NCBI RefSeq assembly: GCF_003862485.1 | Contig: NZ_RRCM01000002.1 | Coordinates: forward strand, 205,704 to 269,703 | Origin: Lachnoanaerobaculum orale | Lineage (GTDB): Bacteria; Bacillota; Clostridia; Lachnospirales; Lachnospiraceae | DNA length: 64,000 nucleotides | Reading direction: 5' to 3' | Shown: positions 9,516-18,079 of the stretch, one piece after another | Numbering within the stretch: the stretch's first letter is position 1 | Layout: each line of letters begins with the position of its first letter | The notes under the pieces: model-generated | The model's database searches: none | What the model saw: the letters and a program-made list of their open reading frames with translations, nothing else | What the model was told of the DNA's origin: nothing | Position numbers and translations under genes: made by a program

Positions 9516-12500
9516 TTAATAATTGCTTAGTGCAGGATCCGATGTCTTATCGGTAGTAGTATAAGGAAGTCCCAGCTTACCCGTTCCGTCAAGTTCCTCA
9601 GGTGAAGGTGAAGTCTTTCCTGCCGGTGTGTAAAGCTCTGTTGTGGTTCCCAAAAGGTAGTGGTGTACCGTTACTTTTCCCGCATTCTTTCTCTTGTAAT
9701 AATATGTAACTTCCTGTACTCCGGTCGTAAATGTTCCTGTAGCGTTTGTAGGTGCAGGTGTTGTAAGCTCAAAGTTTTGAATATCGGCTTCCCTGCTCTG
9801 TGTAGTATAAGGAAGTCCGAGCTTCTCGGTTCCGTCAAGCTCCTCAGGTGAAGGTGATGTCTTTCCTGCCGGTGTATAAAGCTCTGTCGTATGTCCTACT
9901 TCATAGTGATGTACTATTACCTTTCCCGCATTCTTTCGCTTGTAGTAATAATTCACCGTCTGCTCTCCTGTAGTAAAGGTTCCTGTAGCGTTTGTAGGCC
10001 CCGGTGTTACAAGTTCATAATTGCTGAGTGCAGGGTCCGATGCTTTATCGGTAGTAACATATGGAAGACCGAGCTTATTTGTTCCGTCAAGTTCCTCAGG
10101 TGAAGGTGATGTCTTTCCTGCCGGTGTATAAAGCTCTGTTGTGGTTCCCACAAGATAGTGGTGTACCGTTACTTTTCCCGCATTCTTTCTCTTGTACTTA
10201 TAGACTACAGTGGTATCTGTGGTCGCATAAGTTCCTGTCGCATTGGTCGGAAGTTGTGTTGTATCAACTTCGTAGTTCGGGTCTGTTGTAATCGGTGCTG
10301 TAGTATAAGGAGTTCCCACACCTGCAGTTGTAGTCACTTCAGGTACAAGTGGATTGTTGTCATCTTCCTTAATATGCTGCACTTTCAAGTTTGAAACATT
10401 GTTCTTCAAACCGAGATTCTCAACAGCCTTATGTTTTACCTTGGTTAATGTAAGGTCTTTTTTTGCCCAAGTACTTGTCTGTCCGCTAAACATAGTTGAG
10501 TTGTCCGACTGTGTGGAGTCGAAGTCCTGTCCTATAGTGCTGCCTACACTTGGATTTGAGGCGATCATTGTATCGCTTGTAAGCATTTCCGCTACTACAG
10601 TGTAACCTCCGGCATTGGTAATCTTGTTTTTGAAAACATAATCACCGTTTGCATCGGTTGTAGTCTCTGCGATTACAGTGCCGTCCTTTATAAGTTTTAC
10701 AGGTCTGTTTGCTATAAGCACATCTCCCGTATCATACTTTCCGTCATCATTGACATCATAGTATGCTTTTCCGGATACCTCATATTTGATGATTCCGACC
10801 TTTGAGTTGATGTTCTCGTTTGCACCGTCTATGTTGTTTCCATACCATGTGGCAATTGAGTTGTTACTTGTATCGTTCTCATCAAGGTTTGATGTATCAG
10901 GCATCTTTACTTTATAAGTAAAATACTGTCTGTCATCTCTTGACAGTTTCACTCCCGGATTCATCTCGGCTTTGAACATGGTTACCTGACTCCAGTCGGT
11001 AATTGCCGACTCCGATACCCAGTTATTTGCCAAATTCTCAGGAAGTGTTCCCTTAGGTGTATCTGTGGAATAGTACATTGTATATCCCGCAGGAGCCGTC
11101 ACAGGTCCCTGCAATATGGTTGCAAACTTTGAACCTCGGTCTACATAGTTGCCTGCATAGTCCTTTACCACATTCTTATCTCCCACATACGGGAAGACAT
11201 CAATGAAGTGTAGGTCCGATGCATCCGCTCCCGAGTTGTTGTATGCCATAATACGATACTGTACTATTTCATCTTTTTCAGCTTTCATCTTTGCACGATA
11301 TGCACTGTCCGGCTCGGACTCAAGCTTTTCAAGCTTGTTTATGATTACGGACTGCGGAGGTACGAAGTTAAACTTCCACTCGATTCTTGAGAGTCTGTCT
11401 GTTGTACTTCCGTTTTCGTTGGAATCATAAATATCAAGATAATTTGTATTGTCTTTTGAATATACGGTATGCGGATCCTTGCTTGTAGGCCTGTCTGTAT
11501 TATTGCTCCAAGAAAGTATCGCCTCTACCTTATGTTCTCCCGGTGAAAGACTTGAATCAGGCTTAAAATTAACCTTTATGTTGTCTCTCTTAAATATTGA
11601 CTGCTGTTGCTTCTTAAATGCAAAATTGTTTAAGTCAAATATATAAGCTTTCTTACCTGTACCTGCGTAGTTTGCCACTTCGGTAGGATTTGCATCCAAA
11701 TCAAAGTATGCATTGGCACCCACTGTGATACTCTCAAAGTTAAGCTCCGGATCTACCAGCATAATAAGCTTGCCGTCTACAACATCTCTGTCCTGACTGA
11801 ATATGAATGAATTGTCATAATTTACAGTCATCTCATACTGCATTGTATTTCCCGCATATGTAATACTTGATGAAGTACTTCCGTTAATAGTCTGACTGAG
11901 CTTATCAAGCTGCATATTTGCATACTCTTCACGCATGATATAAACAGCGTTTGAGCTTATTGTGGTCCAAACACCATTTGAATATGACTGTACTTTACCT
12001 GTATTGGTCACATTTGTGGAGCTTGGATTCGGATTGGCCGCCATATTGTTTTTAAGTCTTGTAAACTCCGCATTTGTAAGCTTTGTTTCAAGTACAAGAC
12101 CGATGGCATCCTGACCGTACTTGGATATCGTCACCTCATCATCAAATATGAGTTTAATACTCTTATAATACTTCGGTGTCATAGAAATCGGCACCGTGTC
12201 GGCCTTCATCTGTGTAATATTATTTACAGTCTCAAAAGGTACATTTGCCTGTATAACTTCTTCACTTCCGTCATCATTGACACCGATCAGTTTATTTTGA
12301 CTGATTTTTGCAAGATTTGCGGCATCAAAGAAGCCGTCCATTACACGTATACCGTAACCTGTAAATTCGGTCTTCTCCCAAGGCTCATCTATAATAGTGT
12401 TGATAATTGTTGTAGTATTTTGAGCTACTGTAGGTCCCCAATACTGTCCGCCTGTAATCAAATATTTATGTCTGTACTCAGGATCTACCGGTACGGAATA

Positions 12501-13523
12501 ATTATATTTCAGGTGATACTTGGTTCCCTTTAATTTTTTTACATACTCGTACTCTCTGTATACCTTACCGTTTCTTTCAGTGGTAGGGTCTGTAGTACCG
12601 TCATCATTTACAAGTATAGTTTTTACAGGAAAGTACTGTGTAGCCACTGTAGTGTTGGTACCGTACTTCATTGTAATGGTTGTATCAAAGTATGGTAATG
12701 TTCTTGTAAAATCTTTGGTAACAGTATTGTCTGCTGCATTGTATGTCCAACCTGCATTGTTCGGTAAAGACGGATCCCATACCGAAGTGCCGGGCAAAGT
12801 GATGGTGACCCTTACAGGTCTCCTGTCTACACCTTCTGTAGGTCTGTTTGTAACTTCACCGTTGGTGAGATTCTTTTTACCGTTTTGTATAGTGAACTTT
12901 ATATCACTTTGAAAATCAGGTGAAAACTTGGTATGTGTGGAATCCACATCACTGTCTACCAGAAATTCTTTAAAAAGATACATCCTCGGATTTGTTACAC
13001 CGTTATCCGGTGCTTCAATACCTGCCACATAACCTGATTTTGTAAAATTCTCATCATCGCTTGTAAGTTCAACTCCGTCTTTGTCAAATAAAGCTGTCTT
13101 AATAGTAAACTGCTCTCCTGCTGCATTCCTTAAGTTCTTAAGTGTAGCACTGAACGGGAATTTCTTAGGCGGACCTGCCGTCAAATTCTTATAGGTTACC
13201 TTAATCTTATAGTACTGTGCATCGGAACTGTCTATACTTACGCTCTGTATAAATTCCGCAGGCGATACATCCGACTGTGACGGCTGTTCAAATATATTCT
13301 TATCCAAATATATTATTGAATACGGCAGAGTATAACTGCCCACAGTTCCCGATATACCGGTCTGTATACTATAGGACTCTCTCTTACCTATAAGCGAAGA
13401 GCTCTGAGTTACCGAATATCCTATTGATGTTGTAACTTGACTACCTATACCTGTAGCATGTGCGTCGATAGGCACCGAGGTAAAGGTAAACACAATTGCC
13501 AATAAGAATGACAGTATTCTCAT
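9516..13523 (-). CDS. N-terminal part of a split MucBP-repeat adhesin
   Basis: Encodes about 1335 residues of a secreted surface protein before the premature TAA at 9516-9518. From the N-terminus there is a signal peptide (ILSFLLAIVFTF, cleavage near AHA-TG). Then comes a long beta-rich region of about 950 residues shared with the adhesins at 46949 and 53378. A SdrD_B/Cna_B-like module follows (KAYYDVNDDGKYDTGD), and then three complete MucBP repeats and part of a fourth. The open frame reaches a GTG at 13607. The ATG at 13523 directly before the signal peptide is preferred, although the best Shine-Dalgarno (AAAGGAG) lies about 30 bases upstream of it, so the start is uncertain. Without the downstream half the product lacks any wall anchor and would be released or unstable. 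With the stop read as Glu, the full protein would be about 2910 residues. Confidence 0.85.
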   Translation of the reverse strand: MRILSFLLAIVFTFTSVPIDAHATGIGSQVTTSIGYSVTQSSSLIGKRESYSIQTGISGTVGSYTLPYSIIYLDKNIFEQPSQSDVSPAEFIQSVSIDSSDAQYYKIKVTYKNLTAGPPKKFPFSATLKNLRNAAGEQFTIKTALFDKDGVELTSDDENFTKSGYVAGIEAPDNGVTNPRMYLFKEFLVDSDVDSTHTKFSPDFQSDIKFTIQNGKKNLTNGEVTNRPTEGVDRRPVRVTITLPGTSVWDPSLPNNAGWTYNAADNTVTKDFTRTLPYFDTTITMKYGTNTTVATQYFPVKTILVNDDGTTDPTTERNGKVYREYEYVKKLKGTKYHLKYNYSVPVDPEYRHKYLITGGQYWGPTVAQNTTTIINTIIDEPWEKTEFTGYGIRVMDGFFDAANLAKISQNKLIGVNDDGSEEVIQANVPFETVNNITQMKADTVPISMTPKYYKSIKLIFDDEVTISKYGQDAIGLVLETKLTNAEFTRLKNNMAANPNPSSTNVTNTGKVQSYSNGVWTTISSNAVYIMREEYANMQLDKLSQTINGSTSSSITYAGNTMQYEMTVNYDNSFIFSQDRDVVDGKLIMLVDPELNFESITVGANAYFDLDANPTEVANYAGTGKKAYIFDLNNFAFKKQQQSIFKRDNIKVNFKPDSSLSPGEHKVEAILSWSNNTDRPTSKDPHTVYSKDNTNYLDIYDSNENGSTTDRLSRIEWKFNFVPPQSVIINKLEKLESEPDSAYRAKMKAEKDEIVQYRIMAYNNSGADASDLHFIDVFPYVGDKNVVKDYAGNYVDRGSKFATILQGPVTAPAGYTMYYSTDTPKGTLPENLANNWVSESAITDWSQVTMFKAEMNPGVKLSRDDRQYFTYKVKMPDTSNLDENDTSNNSIATWYGNNIDGANENINSKVGIIKYEVSGKAYYDVNDDGKYDTGDVLIANRPVKLIKDGTVIAETTTDANGDYVFKNKITNAGGYTVVAEMLTSDTMIASNPSVGSTIGQDFDSTQSDNSTMFSGQTSTWAKKDLTLTKVKHKAVENLGLKNNVSNLKVQHIKEDDNNPLVPEVTTTAGVGTPYTTAPITTDPNYEVDTTQLPTNATGTYATTDTTVVYKYKRKNAGKVTVHHYLVGTTTELYTPAGKTSPSPEELDGTNKLGLPYVTTDKASDPALSNYELVTPGPTNATGTFTTGEQTVNYYYKRKNAGKVIVHHYEVGHTTELYTPAGKTSPSPEELDGTEKLGLPYTTQSREADIQNFELTTPAPTNATGTFTTGVQEVTYYYKRKNAGKVTVHHYLLGTTTELYTPAGKTSPSPEELDGTGKLGLPYTTTDKTSDPALSNY

Positions 13524-13853
13524 TATATAATTTCTTGTTCTGTTTATAGTTGTTCTCCTTTCATAATAGATTTTATGATCTACCCTATAGCATATGGGCA
13601 GTATCACATTATTAAATATAGTAGGCGAAAAATATTTAACAATTCATTATTATACTTTGTATCTTTATATAATTCTATTACTTTTAGTTTAAATCATAAA
13701 ATTTCATAATAATCACAATGCAATAATAGTAATCATTCTTTATTTTGTGATTATATATAAAACATTAACATATTCTTTCATAAGGCAAAATAAAAAGGTA
13801 TGTAAACCGCCTGTTTGCATACCTTTTTACATTATTTATCTCTTTTTTTAATT
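13524..13853 (-). other. AT-rich leader of adhesin 1 and end of the luxS unit
   Basis: No gene is seen here. It holds the luxS terminator at its right end, a possible TATAAT box at 13654-13649 on the minus strand without a good -35, and a strong Shine-Dalgarno (AAAGGAG, near 13555) that is not followed at normal spacing by an in-frame ATG, GTG or TTG. The adhesin transcript would start within this stretch and have a leader of roughly 120 bases. Confidence 0.5.
13792..13828 (-). terminator. Terminator after luxS
   Basis: AAAAAGGTATG and CATACCTTTTT form a strong stem with an A-tract on one side and a T-tract on the other, so it can act in both directions. It ends the arsR-HMA-ATPase-luxS unit. 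Confidence 0.85.
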
Positions 13854-14333
13854 CTATTCAGGATATATCAATCTGTCCTCTTTGATATCTTTCAGTACCT
13901 CGTCAAGATACTTTGCAGCCACATACTTTGCCATAGGCAGGTTAATATCAAGGTAATTGCCGCAGTCCTTTGCACAGGCTCCGGGTACTTCACCCTCAAA
14001 GTCTTTGATAAATGTAAACATCTCCTTAAGAAGTGACACTATATCCTTTGACTCGTAATCTCCGTTTAAGAGCAGATAAAAACCTGTCCTGCATCCCATC
14101 GGCCCGAAGTAGAGTATATTTCCTCCCCACTCCTTATGGTTTCTAAGGAATGTGGCTCCAAGATGCTCTATTGCATGAAGCTCTGCAGTATTGATAACCG
14201 GCTCAAAGTTCGGTCTGGTCATTCTTATATCAAATGTCGTAACAACTCTGTCTCCGACCATATCTTTTCTTGATACATATACACCCGGCAAAAGCCTCAA
14301 GTGGTCTATTGTAAAACTTGTAATTTTCTCCAT
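13854..14333 (-). CDS. luxS: S-ribosylhomocysteine lyase
   Basis: Cleaves S-ribosylhomocysteine to homocysteine and DPD, the precursor of autoinducer 2, within the activated methyl cycle in the cytoplasm. The 159 residues match the family length. The metal ligands are visible in HAIEHLGAT (His-x3-His) and in the later GACAKDCGN segment, and the active-site Cys lies in GPMGCRTGFYLL. A GGAG ribosome-binding site precedes the ATG. The gene starts only 12 bases after the metal ATPase stop and no terminator lies between them. It therefore probably shares the ArsR-controlled transcript, which would tie AI-2 production to metal stress. Confidence 0.97.
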   Translation of the reverse strand: MEKITSFTIDHLRLLPGVYVSRKDMVGDRVVTTFDIRMTRPNFEPVINTAELHAIEHLGATFLRNHKEWGGNILYFGPMGCRTGFYLLLNGDYESKDIVSLLKEMFTFIKDFEGEVPGACAKDCGNYLDINLPMAKYVAAKYLDEVLKDIKEDRLIYPE

Positions 14334-14345
14334 ATAATCTCCAAA

Positions 14346-16229
14346 CTATATATTTTCTACCTGTAGGTTTCTCATTGCATTGATTATGCAAAGTACGGTA
14401 ACGCCCACATCTGCGAACACCGCTTCCCACATAGTACCAAAACCTATGGCTGCAAGCAATAAGAAAATCACCTTTACACCTATAGCAAATGCAATATTTT
14501 GCTTTGCGATACTCATTGTTCTCTTGGCTACCTTGATACCTCTCACCATATTGTCGAGGTTGTCATCCATTATCACCACATCTGCAGCCTCTATAGCCGC
14601 ATCCGAACCTATACCGCCCATGGCAATACCTACATCTGCTCTTGCAAGTACCGGAGCGTCATTGATGCCGTCGCCCACATAGGCAAGAGTGTTCTTTTCT
14701 GCAAGTATCTCTTCAAGCTTGTCCACCTTATCCTGTGGCAAAAGCTGTGCATATGCATAGTCAAGCCCCACTTCTCTTGCTACGATATCTGCAACTTCTT
14801 TTGTATCTCCGGTAAGCATAACATTTTTTTGTATACCGATATTTTTAAGTGCGGCAAGACTTTCCTTGGCGCTCTCTTTTATCCTGTCGTTGATTACTAT
14901 GGTTCCGAGGAACACATTGTTCCTTGCTACATATACTATAGTTCCGAAGTCGTCACATTTTTCAAACTCGATATTGTTTGATGTCATAAGCTTGTCGTTA
15001 CCTACAAGCACCGTTTCACCGTCAAGTTTTATACTGATACCCTGACCTGCAACCTCGGTTAAATCACTAAGTCTTTCTGAGAGATTGCCGTCTGAGCCAT
15101 CTTCTTTAAGCTCCTCATAAGCTTTTTTGATTGAAACCGCTATAGGATGTGATGAATATTCCTCAGCAAATGCCGCATTTTCAAGTAATTCCGCATCCGA
15201 TACATTGTTCGGATAAATCTTTACCACCTCAAACACTCCTGCCGTAAGAGTACCTGTCTTGTCAAACACAAAGGTCTTTGCACCTGATAAAAGTTCAAGA
15301 TAATTGCTTCCCTTTATCAGTACACCTATCTTTGATGACGCACCGATTCCGCTGAAGAAGCTGAGCGGTATTGCTATAACAAAGGCACATGGACAGGAAA
15401 CAACCAAAAATGTCAAGGCTCTGTAAATCCAAGTGGTAAACCCTGTATCCGGGAATATAAAAGGCGGAATAATCGCAAGTGCCAATGCCGCAAAAACCAC
15501 TATCGGAGTATATACACCGGCAAACTTTGATATGAAGTTCTCAGTCTTTGACTTCTTTGCCGCCGCATTCTCCACAAGATCAAGTATCTTACTTGCGGTA
15601 GACTCGCTAAACTCCTTTGTAACCTCAAGACTTAGCAGTCCGTCCTTATTTATACTTCCGCTGTATACATGGTCTCCTACATTCACACTTCTCGGAACCG
15701 ACTCACCTGTAAGTGCTGAGGTATCAAGCATGGCTCTTCCCGATACCACGATACCGTCAAGCGGAATTATCTCTCCGGCCTTTATCTGTATCTTAGCCCC
15801 AATCTCCACATCATACGGATCCACGGTTTCCACGCTGCCGTCTTCTTTTATAAGATTGGCATAGTCCGGTCTGATGTCCATCATATCTGATATTGACTTT
15901 CTGGATTTGTTGACTGCAAGTGACTGTAAAAACTCACCCACCATATAAAACAGCATAACTCCTACCGCCTCAGGGTACTCACCTATTATTATGGCACCTA
16001 CAGTGGCAATAGTCATAAGGAAGTTTTCATCAAAGACCTTTCCTCTTTTTATATTGGAAAACGCCTTCAATAAAACATCTTTTCCTACTATTATATATGC
16101 GACTATAAATACTGCAAAGCTGACCCAATGTGAATATTGAAAGCCAAGCTTTGAAATTATGATTGCAATGATATAGAACACCGCAGCCACAATTATTTTC
16201 CTTAACATCTTCTTTTGCTTATCGTTCAT
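14346..16229 (-). CDS. Heavy-metal P1B-type ATPase (Zn/Cd/Pb efflux class)
   Basis: Membrane pump of 627 residues that exports divalent soft metals using ATP. The features are TGES at 174-177 (actuator domain), the transmembrane metal-binding SCPC at 278-281, the phosphorylated Asp323 in DKTGTLT, the SSHP nucleotide-domain motif and GDGINDAP near the C-terminal hinge. The membrane segment GEYPEAVGVMLFYMVGE resembles the Zn/Cd subgroup rather than copper pumps. There is no N-terminal HMA domain, and a separate HMA protein is encoded immediately upstream instead. Its position behind an ArsR regulator supports efflux as the role. Which of Zn, Cd or Pb it prefers cannot be decided from sequence alone. 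Confidence 0.93.
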   Translation of the reverse strand: MNDKQKKMLRKIIVAAVFYIIAIIISKLGFQYSHWVSFAVFIVAYIIVGKDVLLKAFSNIKRGKVFDENFLMTIATVGAIIIGEYPEAVGVMLFYMVGEFLQSLAVNKSRKSISDMMDIRPDYANLIKEDGSVETVDPYDVEIGAKIQIKAGEIIPLDGIVVSGRAMLDTSALTGESVPRSVNVGDHVYSGSINKDGLLSLEVTKEFSESTASKILDLVENAAAKKSKTENFISKFAGVYTPIVVFAALALAIIPPFIFPDTGFTTWIYRALTFLVVSCPCAFVIAIPLSFFSGIGASSKIGVLIKGSNYLELLSGAKTFVFDKTGTLTAGVFEVVKIYPNNVSDAELLENAAFAEEYSSHPIAVSIKKAYEELKEDGSDGNLSERLSDLTEVAGQGISIKLDGETVLVGNDKLMTSNNIEFEKCDDFGTIVYVARNNVFLGTIVINDRIKESAKESLAALKNIGIQKNVMLTGDTKEVADIVAREVGLDYAYAQLLPQDKVDKLEEILAEKNTLAYVGDGINDAPVLARADVGIAMGGIGSDAAIEAADVVIMDDNLDNMVRGIKVAKRTMSIAKQNIAFAIGVKVIFLLLAAIGFGTMWEAVFADVGVTVLCIINAMRNLQVENI

Positions 16230-16253
16230 AATACCCTTCTATATGATTAAGCT

Positions 16254-16475
16254 TTATGCTCTCTTTACTTCTACATCAGGTTGTTCAACCTTTATTATCT
16301 CCATAGCCTTCTCAATGATTTCATTCATCTTCTCAGCCTCGGCTTCCAATGTGCACTTTAATGTCATGAAGTTGATATTTGCACTTGTAATACCCTCAAT
16401 AGCAGCAAGCTTTCTCTCAAGCTTTGCCGCACAGTCTGCACAATCTAAACCTTCCAACTTATAAACTCTTTTCAT
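16254..16475 (-). CDS. Stand-alone heavy-metal-associated (HMA) protein
   Basis: A 73-residue single-domain metal chaperone with the ferredoxin-like HMA fold. The metal-binding loop is LDCADCA near residues 9-15, close to the usual GMTCxxC. It starts inside the end of arsR (ATGA overlap) behind AAAGGAG, and the ATPase follows 24 bases later. It probably replaces the missing N-terminal domain of that pump, delivering metal or sensing it. Confidence 0.9.
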   Translation of the reverse strand: MKRVYKLEGLDCADCAAKLERKLAAIEGITSANINFMTLKCTLEAEAEKMNEIIEKAMEIIKVEQPDVEVKRA

Positions 16476-16828
16476 TTTCTTTCTCCTTTTTGATGTTCTT
16501 TACATATATGAGTTACATGTATGATACCTGTTTCAAATATCTCTTTTACATGTTCATCATCCAACGCATAGTATACTTCTTTACCTTCTCTTCTGGCTCT
16601 TACCAACTTGGCTTCTTTTAATGTACTAAGCTGATGTGATACCGCCGACTTTGTCATACCCAATACTTCACAAATATCCAGTACACAAAGTTCGTGTGCA
16701 TTCAATGACCAAAGTATCTTTATCCTTGTGGGATCTCCAAATACCTTAAACAGCTTTGAAAGTGATTCAATTATCTCAGAGTCAAGCATATCGGTTTTTG
16801 CCTTACCTACCGCTTCTTCTCTATCCAA
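16472..16828 (-). CDS. ArsR/SmtB-family metal-sensing repressor
   Basis: Winged-helix repressor of 118 residues that releases DNA when it binds metal. The recognition region reads VLGMTKSAVSHQLSTLKEA. The C-terminal helix carries Asp-x-His-x10-His-x2-His (DEH...HVTH), the alpha5 zinc site of CzrA and SmtB. The alpha3 CadC-type motif has only one of its two Cys (ELCVLDIC). This favours zinc-type sensing. The start is a TTG at 16828, supported by AAAGGAG eight bases upstream; no ATG fits. It is the first gene of the efflux operon and should repress its own promoter through the two dyads upstream. Confidence 0.93.
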   Translation of the reverse strand: MDREEAVGKAKTDMLDSEIIESLSKLFKVFGDPTRIKILWSLNAHELCVLDICEVLGMTKSAVSHQLSTLKEAKLVRARREGKEVYYALDDEHVKEIFETGIIHVTHICKEHQKGERK

Positions 16829-16852
16829 ACTTTATACTCCTTTACCTCCTTT

Positions 16853-16913
16853 AGTTGAATATATACTCAACTGTTATGTCACTATTATAGTTGAATATAT
16901 GCTCAACTGTCAA
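16853..16913 (-). promoter_or_regulatory. ArsR-regulated promoter with two operator dyads
   Basis: On the minus strand TTGACA (16913-16908) and TATAAT (16889-16884) are 18 bases apart. Two dyads with AGTTGA...TCAACT arms lie at 16889-16908, filling the spacer, and 16853-16872, just after the expected start of transcription. Their centres are 36 bases apart. The TGAATATATxxTCA core matches the known 12-2-12 type of ArsR/SmtB operator. Confidence 0.88.
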
Positions 16914-16931
16914 GAGGAATTTAAAAATTCC

Positions 16932-16984
16932 CAAAAAATATAGGCCTTTATTAAGAACCTGAATCCTGAAATAAAAACCTATAT
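16932..16984 (-). terminator. Terminator after trpS
   Basis: A 15-pair stem (ATATAGGTTTTTATT with AATAAAGGCCTATAT, including G-T pairs) is followed by six Ts on the minus strand. It closes the long pfkA-to-trpS transcript. Confidence 0.8.
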
Positions 16985-16993
16985 ATTTTAATA

Positions 16994-18079
16994 TTACTTT
17001 GAGAATCTCTCAGCCTGTGACCTTATAAGCTCCACATCGTCAAAGTAGTTTATTCTCATAGCCGCCTTAACCTCTGCAAGTGTATTTGCAGCTTCGTTTC
17101 TTGCTATTTCACAATTTTTCTTTAACATCTCATAGATAGCCGGAATATCCTTCTCAAACTCGGCTCTCTTTGCTCTGATAGGTGCCAAAGTATCTTCCAT
17201 GACATTTGCTAAAAACTTCTTTACCTTCATATCTCCAAGACCGCCTCTTGTATAATGCTCTTTTAGCTCATCAAGTGACTTATACTCCGGTAAAAACTTT
17301 TCAAAATCCTCAGGCTTTGAGAAAGCTTCAAGATATGTAAATACGGTATTGCCTTCAAGATGTCCCGGATCGCTTACCTTAATATGAAGCGGATCTGTAT
17401 ACATGGTCTTTATAGCCGCAGCTACAGTTTTCTCGTCGTCGGACAGATAGATACAGTTGCCAAGTGACTTACTCATCTTTGCCTTGCCGTCAGTACCCGG
17501 AAGTCTCTTCGCCGCTTCCTCACTCGGAATAAGCGCTTCAGGCTCAACCAAAGTTTCACCGTATACCGAATTGAACTTTCTTACTATCTCTCTGGTCTGC
17601 TCAATCATAGGCAGCTGATCTTCACCTACAGGCACTGTAGTCGCCTTAAAAGCCGTTATATCCGATGCCTGTGATATAGGATATGTAAAGAACCCTACCG
17701 GTATACTGTTTTCAAAGTTTCTAAGTCCGATCTCGGCCTTAACTGTAGGGTTTCTTTGAAGTCTTGAAACCGTAACAAGATTCATATAGTAAAAGCTCAG
17801 CTCTGTAAGCTCAGGTACCATTGACTGTATAAAGATGGTTGACTTTTCAGGGTCAAGTCCGCAAGCCAGATAGTCAAGTACCACCTCTATAATATTCTGT
17901 CTTACCTTCTCAGGGTTCTCCATATTGTCGGTAAGTGCCTGTGCATCCGCCACCATTATAAAAATCTTTTTGAACTCTCCCGAATTTTGGAGTTCAACTC
18001 TTCTTTTCAGAGAACCTATATAATGTCCCACATGCAGCTTGCCTGTAGGGCGGTCTCCTGTAAGTATTATCTTATCCAT
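16994..18079 (-). CDS. trpS: Tryptophanyl-tRNA synthetase
   Basis: Charges tRNA-Trp with tryptophan in the cytoplasm (class I synthetase). The HIGH-type motif appears as HVGH at 16-19 within GKLHVGHYIGSL. KMSKS is at 201-205. The length of 361 is slightly above the common 330. The start codon lies inside the end of the preceding membrane-protein gene (8-base overlap), with GGAG upstream, so the two are translationally coupled. No T-box leader is visible in front of it. Confidence 0.97.
   Translation of the reverse strand: MDKIILTGDRPTGKLHVGHYIGSLKRRVELQNSGEFKKIFIMVADAQALTDNMENPEKVRQNIIEVVLDYLACGLDPEKSTIFIQSMVPELTELSFYYMNLVTVSRLQRNPTVKAEIGLRNFENSIPVGFFTYPISQASDITAFKATTVPVGEDQLPMIEQTREIVRKFNSVYGETLVEPEALIPSEEAAKRLPGTDGKAKMSKSLGNCIYLSDDEKTVAAAIKTMYTDPLHIKVSDPGHLEGNTVFTYLEAFSKPEDFEKFLPEYKSLDELKEHYTRGGLGDMKVKKFLANVMEDTLAPIRAKRAEFEKDIPAIYEMLKKNCEIARNEAANTLAEVKAAMRINYFDDVELIRSQAERFSK

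Noticed and set aside
13608..13791. Possible riboswitch or T-box in the adhesin 1 leader
   Set aside because: The stretch is AT-rich without convincing paired arms, a T-box motif or an anti-terminator.
14230..14430. Minus-strand frame bridging the P-type ATPase and luxS
   Set aside because: It overlaps both well-supported genes in another frame and has no protein family features.
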